From NCBI GenBank assembly GCA_965644315.1, contig CBFFRQ010000013.1, forward strand, positions 744,001 through 808,000: DNA of 64,000 nt, in the 5' to 3' direction. Numbering within the stretch: position 1 is the stretch's first letter; each line of letters opens with the position of its first letter. The DNA comes from Caecitellus pseudoparvulus. Its lineage: Eukaryota; Bigyra: Bicosoecida. The notes under the pieces are model-generated. The model did no database searches, had not been told where the DNA came from, and worked only from the letters and a program-made list of their open reading frames with translations. Positions 11,101-21,259 of this stretch are shown here, one piece after another. The translations under genes and the position numbers were made by a program.

Positions 11101-13809
11101 TCTGGGGGAGCTGCTCCTAGCCGCATCGTCATACGGATGAGGAAGAGCTCTAAGGACCTGTTCAAGTGCTTGGATCGCATGGCCGCCCTGTGCTTAGATG
11201 CCAATCGTGGGCTGCAGCGCCAACTTGCACTGCTGACTTCAAGGCTTGGTGGAAACCACGCAGTGCCAGGCATGGACATCGTGTTGCGTCAGTTGGATGC
11301 TTCCCCCACAGACACAGTGGCCTGTTGCGCAGCATACGTAAGCATCCACCTACCGCCACCTCACGAGAGCTTGCTGGACTCCCTTTCAAACGATTCCCTC
11401 CTTCTTCCAGAGCATGGTGAGGGCTGGCACCGCCTCTTCAGGGCCCACAAAGAAGGCCTTGCTCACCGCTTTGCATACCACGGAAGTTGGTGCCTCAGCT
11501 GGTCCAGTAGCTTCCCGCCACTGTCTTTGGAGAAGCGAGATGCGGCTGCTCTCATGCTTCATGCGTCAATGGGCCGGATGAAGCGACTGCTCGCTCGCTT
11601 GCCAGTGGTTACAAGTGTTGACGATGCACTGGCCAAGCTGCAGCTTGACTCTGAGGCGGTCCTCGGCTTTGAGTGGGAGCAGGGTGGCGTCCGGTCTGGC
11701 TTGCGTCCGAAGTCAGTGCTTGCCGGTGTTTGCTGGGCTCTCTCTGCGCGTGTATTGCAAAACGCGATACAGGCATTCCTTGAACCAGAAAGTCCTTGCG
11801 CTTGGTGCGGTGTGGTAAAGAAGGCCTATACTGCTGCAGGAAGGAAGCAAGTTGTTATGCAGCTGCTGGGAGTGGCTACTGCAACCTGTGCTGGACCCGG
11901 AGAGCACGTGCCCGTTCTTGGATACCTGCTCAGCCTGATGCAGGGCAGTGTTGAGGGAGAGCTATCTCTCTTGCTTTTATGTCTTTCCCTTTCATTGGCC
12001 ACACCGTGCCCTGTTGCGCCAGACAAAGTGCACTTTCTGCTTTCGCAGCTGCCAGGTCAGCCGTTCAAGCCTCATGGAGCAGGTGAAGCAACCCTCCGGA
12101 AAGCAGTGCGTATTGTTGTATCAGGCAACAAGTCACTGGATGCACAGTCTTTGAATGATGTCCTTCCTGTGGACACTCCACCGGGCGTGGCTGTTGGGGT
12201 TGTCTTGCTGCTTGCTCTCCATCGCGGCCGCCTGCAGCAGCTGCGTAGTGCAGCGGCAGCCGAATTGCCTGCAGGGCCTGGTTTAGGGACGACACCATCC
12301 ACCCCATTGCAAGGGGGTGAGCAACAGGCACTTCATGCGCCTCTTCTCCGAAGGACGAGCTTTGGTCGCCGCGTCCAGTTTGTAGTCTCGCCAGGTGCAG
12401 CTTCAGCGCCCGGCGGCGCCGTTGGTTCTGCTGGATCTGGCGCTGGAAGAGGGTTCAAGCAGGAGCTCCACACCTCCCCACCACATGTTGAAGGCGCAGC
12501 AGATTCCTCCACACCCACCCATGTAGAAGATCTACCACCTGCCCGAGTGTTGCAGCGTTCCGCGTCGTTGGTCAAGCGGCAAGCTGCTGCGTCGCTGTCG
12601 GAGTGGGTTGCCTCTGCTGCTGCACACGCTGCAGGAGTGGATGCAGACGCACCTGCTGCATCTGAAACTCTGGATCTTGATGAGCATCCAAGGTTGCACC
12701 GCTCGAAGTCGCTGGGAGGGCTGCGCAAGCACGCCCTCGCTGGGCCGATGCCTGCCTGGGGTGATGCAGGGCAGGACCAGGCGCCCCCGAGAGTCATCAC
12801 CGGGGCTGCCAGCACAGATTCAGATGGGGGCAGGAGTTCAGACTCGCGAGGTTCTGCGCCAGCAGCTATTCGAATGCCTAGCACACCCACTTCCACTGGC
12901 CCAAGCAGTGCTGCCCCGCCTTCTGGGTCGCGTCGCAGGAGCAGCCTGTCGTCCTCAGGACTGTCCCGCGAAGGCCTCCTCAAGGCTAGCAATCGCCTGG
13001 TCAACTCCATCCTGCAAGCCATTGGCCAAGAGCACGGTGCACGCGCAGCCCCCCGCCCCGGCGGGGGTGCCAAAGTCGCCTTGCCTGCTGCGGCGAAAGC
13101 GGTGGGGCCCAGCGTGAGAGAATGGGCCTCGCTGGGGGAAAGCCTGCGAAGGGGCCAGCCACAGCCGCAAGTGCCATTCGGAGATAAGGTGTTCGTGCTG
13201 CACCGTAGAGCGCCTGGCGCGTCGGGAGGCCGCTCATCATTCATGGGGGCGAGTGCTGAAGCTGAGTCGAGCCTTGGCTCAAATCGGGGCGCTGGACACA
13301 TCCGCACCCGCACGGGCCCCCACCTGGCGGATGTGGTGCAGGCTGCTTCCGAAGCCAGTCGGCTGCGCGTTGCCTTGGTGCTGCTCAGCCGTGGTGGTGA
13401 GGCGGGTGCAGGATCCAGTCGCGGTGTCCCGCTCGCGGCCGCTGCTCTTGGCAGCGACCCTGAAGTCCTTGCCCTGCGAGCGGCATCATCGCTGTTGTCA
13501 GACGTGGTGGGCGTGGCCCTCGCAGGGGAGCAAGGCCTCATAGTCAACTTGGTCACCACACCCCACGAAACCCTTACTGCCTCTGGTCTGATGGCGTGCA
13601 TTTGGGTTTGTAAACTGGCCAGTGTGCCGTTGCCGCCCGCCCTCGTGGGCCACTGGCTCTGGGAAGTCGCTAGGTTCAGTCGGCAGCGTCAAGTGCACTC
13701 CGTCGGCATCGATACGCTCAAATCCGTTCACGCTGTGTGTGTGGGGGGCGACGCTGAGCCCAGCTGGTCTGAACTTGCTTCCCATCCTCCTCTCGTATGG
13801 GATGCGTAG
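5108..13809 (+). CDS. Giant MABP-DENN domain protein (putative Rab GEF, DENND4-like N-terminal half)
   Basis: Proposed exons are 5108-5347 and 5425-13809 (77-nt intron, GTGCGT donor, CCAG acceptor, phase 0), giving 2874 aa. The join restores the MABP signature: LSPITDVAV followed by VFPSRGESVPYGYTLIEKT. A second MABP-like strand set (PPGYTLLPGNTS...FLAIRRG) lies near residues 344-384. The central DENN region includes FGFGVGYPLP and LAPIDIVNCLALLLLEQR at about residue 776, then the LLWPFTWAFQ and LLESPVTTLLGM blocks typical of cDENN. DENN proteins are exchange factors for Rab GTPases, and MABP-DENN is the arrangement of animal DENND4. The last ~2000 residues are low-complexity (Ser/Ala/Arg-rich) with helical stretches that I do not recognise. 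The start at 5108 has a good context (GCCATGGC) and is followed by FFVVG, reminiscent of the DENN N-terminus, but could be further upstream. Confidence 0.75.
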
Positions 13810-13962
13810 GGGACAACGCCGCACAGGCGGCCAAGCATAAAGAGCGTTGGCCCAAATACAAACCTATACCTCTGCCGCACGCAGACCTATCATGCTGCGC
13901 GTCCATCTTGTAGTGCGGGGGAGCAGAAGCCCGGGGCAGACGGTCCACTTGCCAGCTTTGTG

Positions 13963-16900
13963 ATGGATGCCCTGCCCCCACTCAGCCTTGCTGCAGGCGC
14001 CCTCGTGCCAGTAATAAGAGCCCATCTTGAAGTGAAGGCGGGACAGAAGGGGCCCAATATTGGCATTGCATCTGAAGCAAGTGGTGGTGTGTGATTCTTC
14101 GCGCATGTCTCCGTGCATCCCCCTTCGTGTGGTCGGTCACGGGAGTTTCGTCACGAAACGCAGGCACGCCACAATGCTTTGAGGCATTGTTGACGCGGGT
14201 CCTTCATGTGGGAGTCGCGCATTTCCTGGATACCCCATCAGCGCTAGCTGTGTGTGAAGCCAGCAAGGGCCTGCTGTCTGCCATGGCCGCCACTTTCGAC
14301 GGGGTGTTGCCCGTCCACATGCTCCACTTGTGTCGCGTGGAGCGCCGCGTGACCTTGCCGTACTCGTGGATGCCCGTTGTTGCGGAGGGCCTCACCTCAG
14401 GCACCTCAAGCGGCCCCTGTATTCCCAGCACAGCTGGCTACTGCTTCCCTGACCACAGACTCACAGTGGTGCCTGTCCTGGACCAGGAGTTTGCAGTGCC
14501 CATGCGCGAAGCGACACCCCAAGCGTTCTTACAAGCCATCCCACGAGGGGGGGCGAATATGCGCAGCGTATGGTGCTCTGCTGAGACCGTCCGCAGCCGA
14601 GCAGGCCGTCTCTTTCAGAGGTGGACGGGGCACGTTGGTTTCCAAGGTGTCTTGCAGCTCTGGAACTTGTTCAGCGCACGTGGCAGCGGAGACACTTTGT
14701 TGCCGCCAGGCCTGGCAGAGGCTGTCGTATCCTGCATCCCCCTTGCCTGGCGCGCAAGTCTGTATGGATTGGAGCTCCGTGGCAAAGCCTCGCCTGCCCT
14801 GCTTAGAGCGCTGGGCAGTTGGCTGGAGGCGCCCGGCCCGCCAGTTGCGTTGAAGTCGCTGACCCTGCCTGCCATTGGTGCCTGCTCGCCACTCCACGGC
14901 CCGCAGCTGCAAGTGGACCCCACTCCAGAAAACAGGCAGTTCATAGCTCTGGGAAAAGACTACAATGTTTACCGCGAGGGTGGGTCTGGACGTGCTGTGC
15001 CTTCCGACTGGGCTTCGCCTGAAGCGCGTGATGTGGGCGACAGCACGTGGAGGGTGTTGTCCGCAACGGCACCCTCGCTGCGCAGCCTTCGTTGCAGCCA
15101 TGCATGGGACCTGGGGCACACGTTTGCCACGCGTGCGCTGCTAGGCAGCCGCCTGTTGGCCCCGCTTGGACCCGACTGCTCCTCGCCCGCACCTCCATCA
15201 CTGGCCAGTCTGCAGCTCAGCAGTGGCGCCTTGCGCTGTCTGCCCTCCACCACCCTGCTGCTCCCAGACGTCTTGACTTCGTTGGCACACCGTGGGAACT
15301 TGGTAGCCTTGGATCTCGGGTGGCCAAGCAGGTCTGTGTCACGGAGCCCCGCGGCCGCCATGGCAATCGGAAACGCACTGTCTGAGCTGCTTGGCTTGCG
15401 CACCTTGCTGCTGTCAAGCTGGAGATTTGATAGCTTTGAACAACCCCAGGGGCCCATGGACGTGCAAGCTGCCTTTGCAGCAGGGGAGGGTGAAGATGCC
15501 GCGGATTTCGAGGCTCTGGCGGCAGCTGCTCAAGTGTCGCTCATGGACGGTCTCCGGACGGTCGCGCCCAGCTTGCGAAAACTCAGCATCGGCGGCGCCC
15601 CCCACTCCCCGGATGTTTTGGGGGGAGTGTTTAGTGCCTTGCGTGGGGCAGATTTCCTGCACACCCTGGATTTGTTCTCAACTGGCCTCACGCCAGCGGC
15701 GACCGAGCACTTGTCGTCCCTGCTGCCGGCACTCCCCAACCTGCGGTGGCTGTCACTGGGGGGCAACCCGAACCTTGGAGATGAAGGCATGCGAAACATC
15801 GTTAATTGTTTACCCTCTCTGCACTCTCTGCGCTGTCTGGTACTGACACGAACTGGCTTGTCACCTACGAGCGCGGCACTCCTCGCTGACACCCTGAGGT
15901 CCACACCCTTCCCGCTACTACCTCTGACTTCCCTGCAAGTTGGGCAGAATCCAGAAGCCGGTGATGCAGCTGGCGAAGCGGCCCTCACAATGTTCGTGCG
16001 GGCCTTGCACTTTCGCTGGGCACTTCGTGGTGGGCACCTCCCTCCACTACCCGCTTGGCAAAGGACCCGAGTTGACCTGCGGCAGTGGGCGGCAGAGGCG
16101 TTTGAGAGCGTGGAGGGCTACTCTGTTGCAGGGCAGGGGGTCCCAGTTCCAAGTGCAGCTGGCGGGTGGCCTGCATGCGAGGATGCTGCTATGGCTCGCT
16201 TGCTCCGCTCCCTGGGCGTAGACCAGACCCCCTCTGCTGGTGCCACATCTCAGCAAGCGGCCTCACTACCACCATCGTCCGGATCCTGGCGCCAGGTTCG
16301 AATTGAGGCGTCTGGGCAAGCCACTGTAGCTGCGGCGACAGTGCTGCGTGGAATGCCACCACTGCCACCATTGTGCCTGGACTTCGCAGGTGGCGCATGG
16401 GAATGCCCGCCGCCCCCCTCTGGATCCTTCTTACTGCAGGGAATTTCCTTATCTGAGACCTACATGAAGCGCTGTGCGGCAGTTTTGTCCATGGCGGTTG
16501 CAGGCAAGTGCGCCGAACCCCTCGCCCCAGGTGACCCGCTGCACCCCTCCGCGTGGGACCCAGCTTGGGACGGGCTCTGCGTGACCACAGGGCAGCTAGA
16601 CACGTGTATTCAGTTTGAAGGCATCCATGCAGGGCATTTACATCCCTTGCTGGGGGTGCTGCCTTCTACGCGTGCCTCCTGTGCTCGCCTGCTCATGTGC
16701 AGTTTGTCAGCGTGCAACTTGGTCGCGGAGGACGCGCTATTGATTGGTCGAAGCATAGAAGGTGCCCCGGGCACTTGGTCTGCTCTGAACTTACTAGATC
16801 TCTCGAAGAACCCAGACCTAGGTGATCGTGGTGCGATTGCAGTGCTGTCAAGCTTGAACCGCTTCGCGAAGCCGCGCTCCTTGTGGGGCTTGCGCCTGCA

Positions 16901-17264
16901 CGGCTGTGGACTCACCGTTGCAGCAGCTGCACACCTTGCCACAGCACTGCTCACCTGCTCACCCAGCTGCATGTCATGGGGACGCCTCGGTTGCGTGGAT
17001 GAGGACGCCCTCTTTTCTGACATCGCGATTAGCGTGCTGGCCACAAGCCGGGCGGAGCCAGGTGCAGCGAGTGCACCTGGTCAGGCGAATGTGGAGGCTG
17101 GCGCAGAGGACTGCATGATGCTTCTCGGTCAGCCCGCCACAAAAGTGTTTCACCAAGCCTCCCACGTTGTTACAGCCGCATCTTATCCGGACTTGGTGCA
17201 GCGTCGGCTCGAAGACCTGGCAGCTGTAGCGGGGGTGCTCATCATGCCCACCTCGCACGGCTGA
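13963..17264 (+). CDS. Leucine-rich repeat (ribonuclease-inhibitor type) protein
   Basis: The long open frame runs to the stop at 17262-17264 and is closed upstream by a stop at 14073. Its first in-frame ATG is only at 14283. A better model joins 13963-14086 to 14164-17264 (77-nt intron, GTGTGT donor, CGCAG acceptor, phase 1), giving 1074 aa; this first exon is tentative. LRRs are plain near residues 534-641 (LHTLDLFSTGLTPAATEHL, LRWLSLGGNPNLGDEGM, LRCLVLTRTGLSPTSAALL) and 907-974 (LNLLDLSKNPDLGDRGAI, WGLRLHGCGLTVAAAAHLA). The pattern is the RNI-like class. An early segment (FLDTPSALAVCEASKGLLSA) resembles an F-box helix but is too weak to call. Role unknown; such proteins are usually scaffolds or substrate adaptors. 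Confidence 0.65.
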
Positions 17265-17410
17265 CACTGCACCTGCCGTTCCGCAGACACAAAAACCACA
17301 CTGCCCTTAATCCCTCGCTTGTGTGGGAAGATCGACAGCGGCTTCTCTGGCCTGCGTTCGCAAGGCTCTCCAAGCATTCCATTCCGCGGACACAGCCAGG
17401 CTCCGTCACC

Positions 17411-18923
17411 ATGGCGTCAGGCACAAGCATCGGCATGATGGACCCGGCTTACTTTGTCGGGCGCCGGCAAATCCTTGAGTGGTTGAACTCGACCTTCAAG
17501 ATGTCTCTCAGCAAGATCGAGCAGACCGCCAACGGTGCGTGGCAGACTCAGCGTGCCTTTCGGGACGGAAGTGCCGTTAGCACGGACACCCAGCCAACAA
17601 GCAGACTGGGCTGCTTCGCCCGCGCCGAGAAGTACATGCACCCATTTTGTTGCCCCCTCATGCAGGTGCTGTGTCTTGCCAGATCATGGACATGGTGTAC
17701 CCGGGTGCGTCTCCATCAGTCCGCCTGTCTGTGCAGACGCCGCCGCCGCACGCATGCCGCCGCCGACGGCCTTGTGCAGGTACTGTGCCCATGTCAAAGG
17801 TGCGGTGGGACGCCAAGTCAGAGGACCAGTTCATCCATAACTACAAGATCCTCCAGCGGGTGTTTGAGAAGCGTGGCATCGACAAGGTGCGATGAGCTTG
17901 GCAAGCCAACGCGTGTCGTTTCGGACTGGCGTTTCAGCGCCTCACGTCGTTGCTGGTTGCTCATCACAGCACATTGACGTGACCAAGTTGATTCGCGCCA
18001 AGTACCAAGACAACCTGGAGTTCATGCAGTGGATGAAGAACTTCTTCGACCACAACTGCTCCACGACAGAGTATGACGCATTGGAGAGGCGCGCGAAAGG
18101 GCGAGGTGAGGAGTGACTGGACCTGGCAGTTGCCAACTTGCAGGCTCGAAGGCGAGGTCAGCGCACCCAGGTGCCATGCTGACACCGTTCAAAACCCCTG
18201 CCACATTTATCGCGTGCTGGTGACCACTTCTTGTGCCTGGCTGCTCTCCCAGCCCGCCGCTCGTTCACATTCACGAACATGCCCTTGCACAGGTGGTGAT
18301 AGCAACCCCCTCTTTCTGCCATCGGCCGACGGCGGCAAGTCAGCTGCTCGCACGGGCCAGCTCACCCGACGTAGCGCTCCGAGCGGTGTCATTCGGGAGA
18401 GGCCAGCACGAGCGCAAGGCGGCGGCAGCGCCCCCACCAGCAGTGGGGCATCCGCTTCGGGCGCCAGCAGGCGGTCAGCCGGGGGCGCTTCTCAGGCAGC
18501 GCCACGAGGTGCTGGCGGCGGCGCAGCAGCCCGCAAGGTGGCTGAGCTGAACGCGCAAGTGTCAGAGTTGAAGCTGGCGGTGGAGGGTCTGGAGCGCGAG
18601 CGTGACTTCTACTTCGGCAAGCTGCGGGACGTGGAGATTCTGCTGCAGACTTTCACTGGCGGGGAGAAGGACTTGGTGGACAAGATGTTCAAGATCCTGT
18701 ATGCAACTGAGGAAGACTTTGTGACCGTCGATGTGTGTGCTGCGCCGGTCCGTGCCGCAAACAGCCCCTGTGACTCTGCTCCGCCCCAACACAGGAGGAC
18801 GGCAACGAATTGCCTCCAGAGGAAGTGGCAGCCCAGGCAACAGCACAAGTCATTGCCCAAAGGAGCCCTGAGGGTCCGAGGACTGCGCCCTCTGAGCCCC
18901 TTGATGATGGTGATGAGGAGTGA
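17411..18923 (+). CDS. EB1: EB1-type microtubule plus-end-binding protein
   Basis: Six exons: 17411-17534, 17666-17704, 17780-17886, 17970-18105, 18293-18732 and 18795-18923. All introns are GT-AG and the coding length is 975 nt (324 aa). The N-terminal calponin-homology domain (about residues 10-120) has GRRQILEWLNSTF, CQIMDMVYPG, FIHNYKILQRVF and YQDNLEFMQWMKNFFD, as in EB proteins. A Ser/Gly/Ala-rich linker follows. The EB-homology coiled coil at about 228-282 has LKLAVEGLERERDFYFGKLR and MFKILYATEEDFV. The acidic tail ends DDGDEE, so the EEY/F tail of animal EB1 that recruits CAP-Gly proteins is absent. EB1 tracks growing microtubule ends and in ciliated cells is also found at basal bodies and ciliary tips. 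One exon is only 39 nt. Confidence 0.92.
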
Positions 18924-19119
18924 CCCGTGTTTGGCGTGTTCGCAATGCAACTGTTTTTCCCGTCTCGGTGCATCATTCACGGAACGAAAGATACGGCACC
19001 ACGAATCGAGACATGCCGCCAGTTGGCCACGGTACTTTCCCGAGCAAGCCAACACACACTCTCACATGTCCTGTATTGGATACATTGTTGTGGACCACTC
19101 CATCAACACAGCATCCACC

Positions 19120-19943
19120 ATGGCGGTACGTTTTTTGCCCAGTTTGTGCAGCCTGTGGCGTTTTCTGCTTGAGTAGCGTCGGCAGTCCGTGTGTCAGGGG
19201 CCGCCACGGGCTCTACCCAGTGCAGCAGGGGCAAAGGCAGGGGCTTTTGTTGCGTGCTGGTCGCGGGACTGCCTGGAAGGGTGGGGTCCGGGACTGATTT
19301 GTGCTGCAGCTGGAGGGAGTGCGGAATTGGAAGTGCCTCTCACGCTCTCCATGCCTCTGCTCTGCCGGTAGACCTGACCGTCGCTGCAGCAGGCCCATAA
19401 CTTTTGCCTGCTCGGCATTCCTGTGCCGTAGCTGCTCGTGCTGGCACAGTTCTGCTCGTCTCTGTGCCCACCCTGCCGGCCACTCTCACTGGCTCTTCCC
19501 TCACGCACCCACCGCAGGCCATGATCGCGAGCGCCCACTTCACGCTCATGTTGCGTGTGCTGAACACCAACTTGAACGGCAAGGAGACCGTCCGGTACGC
19601 CCTGACTGCTATCACTGGTGTCGGCCGTCGACTGGCGGGCCTGATGTGCAAGAAGGCTGGCGTCGACGCAACCATGCGCGCCGGTGAGCTGGACGAGGAG
19701 TCCATCGAGAAGCTCGTGGCCGTCCTGCAGAACCCCCTGCAGTGCCAGGTGCCTGAGTGGTTCCTCAACCGTCGCAAGGACTGGAAGGACGGCACCACCA
19801 GCCAGGTGTACAGCAACTCTCTGTCCACCAAGCTGCGTGAGGATCTGGAGGCCCTGAAGAAGATGCGCGCCCACCGTGGTCTGCGCCACTACTGGGGCCT
19901 CAAGGTCCGTGGACAGCACACTTGCTCCACCGGCCGCGGGTAA
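19120..19943 (+). CDS. RPS18: 40S ribosomal protein S18 (uS13), short C-terminus
   Basis: Proposed exons are 19120-19125 (ATG GCG) and 19518-19943, with a 392-nt intron (GTACGT donor, CCGCAG acceptor, phase 0), giving 143 aa. The two-codon first exon brings the N-terminus to within one residue of the human protein; the simpler alternative starts at 19521. Family blocks are clear: [61 protein letters not shown] and [14 protein letters not shown]. uS13 sits in the 40S head and contacts P-site tRNA and the 60S subunit. The protein ends STGRG; the basic tail of other eukaryotes (GRTVGVSKK-like) is missing, and I found no downstream exon for it. A first intron just after the start is common in ribosomal protein genes. 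Confidence 0.9.
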
Positions 19944-20080
19944 TTGCGAGGCTAGCTGTTGTGAGGGGGATCCCTTGTCGGGTGGAGGCGGGTGGTTGGC
20001 CAGTTCTCTTCCCTGCGATCCTGCGCGCTTGCAGCTCAGGGCAGCAGGTGCATGAAACTCCGTCAATGCATTCGCCAAAA

Positions 20081-21069
20081 TTAGGAGCTAGCCGAGTTCA
20101 CCGCTTCACGCAGCGCGGCAATGGTTGCAGGGGGGCTCTCCGCTTTGAACACAGCTGTGCCAGCAACGATGACGTTCGCGCCGGCCTTCGCGGCAGCGCC
20201 AATGGTCGCTTCACTCAGGCCGCCATCCACTTGGATGTTCAGTGAGGGGGCTGCCGCACGGATGGCTTCCACCTTTGGCATCATGTCCTGCATGAACTTC
20301 TGCCCGCCAAAGCCTGGCTCCACTGTCATGATGAGCACCATGTCCAAGGATGGCAGCAGCGGCAAGACGGCGTCAACGCTCGTGCCCGGCTTCAGCGCCA
20401 CGCCCACCTTCATGCCAGCACTCTTCACCTTCTCAATGGCGCTGGCCGCGTCATCTGTGGTGGGTGCACCGGAATGCAGGCCCGCTTGAACGTGCAGCGT
20501 GGGTCGGGCACAGTCTCTCACCTACTGCCTCCACGTGAAACGTGAATCCAGACGCCCCTGCTTTGGCAAAGTCATCCACCCACTTCATTGGCTCGGATAC
20601 CATCAGATGGCAGTCCAGGTACGCATCAGTGTGCGCACGGAGGGCCTTGACGATGGGTGCTCCCAGCGTGAGATTCGGCACGAAGTGCCTGCGAAGAGAC
20701 GGGAGCAGGCTGTTCAGGAGCCCGCATGCAATGCCTTAGCAAACACGCCAGGCGACAATGTAACCCTGTCAGAGCTGCCAGGAAAAGACGCACCCGTCCT
20801 GGAAAAGGGCGCCAAGTAGGAGGGTGTGTGCAAGCGCGGTGTTTTGCCTCGCGGCACAAGTTCCGCACCATGACATCCATGTGGAGCCAGTCAGCTCCGG
20901 CCTCCTCCATGCGCTTCGCCTCGCTGGCTAGGTTTGCAAAGTCGCACGACAGCATGGAGGGGGCGATGATTGCCTTCACAGGCGCGGCGGTCGTTGAGCT
21001 GGCCATGCTGCGGCTCGCGGTTCGGGTCAAGAGGCAGGAGGCGTGCGAGGCCACGTGAGCTAGAGCCAT
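20081..21069 (-). CDS. RPE: Ribulose-phosphate 3-epimerase, cytosolic type, with a 5-nt microexon
   Basis: Exons are 21069-20869, 20798-20794 (5 nt), 20688-20522 and 20454-20081; all introns are GT-AG, total 747 nt (248 aa). The enzyme interconverts ribulose 5-phosphate and xylulose 5-phosphate in the pentose phosphate pathway. Visible motifs are [20 protein letters not shown] (metal-binding His and catalytic Asp), [18 protein letters not shown] (metal His), [27 protein letters not shown] (second Asp) and [12 protein letters not shown]. The [13 protein letters not shown]...MMPKV form is that of cytosolic rather than plastid enzymes. The 22 residues before MASSTTAAP could be a short presequence; initiation at 21006 would remove them. 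Without the microexon the reading frame breaks at MDGHF. Confidence 0.92.
20794..20798 (-). other. RPE: 5-nt microexon of the RPE gene
   Basis: On the minus strand CTTTTCCAG precedes GACGG, and GTGCGT follows. Joining ATG (exon end at 20869), GACGG and G-CAC-TTC (exon start at 20688) gives M-D-G-H-F-V-P, the invariant family sequence. The flanking introns are 70 and 105 nt. Confidence 0.82.
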
Positions 21070-21259
21070 GAAGCAGCAAGAGGGGCGGGGGCAGTGGCCT
21101 TGGAGGAGCGTGCGAGGGCGGCGTGTCATGTAGGTTTGATCAGGCGTCTTGCATTGTCCATACACTCCGCCGAGACAGGTGCCCCCCCCTTCCCATCCCA
21201 AGCGTCGGGCAGCTCCTGCCTCCAGACAACCAAGCCCCGCCAGCCCGTGTCCCTGCTGC

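Noticed and set aside
12333-13601. 422-codon minus-strand open frame inside the DENN gene.
   Set aside because: It lies fully antisense to the long plus-strand frame, is Ser/Arg/Pro-rich as expected from the complement of GC-rich low-complexity coding sequence, and has no recognisable domain.
20998-21069. Plastid transit peptide on the ribulose-phosphate epimerase.
   Set aside because: The 22-residue leader is Ser/Ala-rich with two Arg but very short, and the mature enzyme is of the cytosolic type. Possible but not supported.
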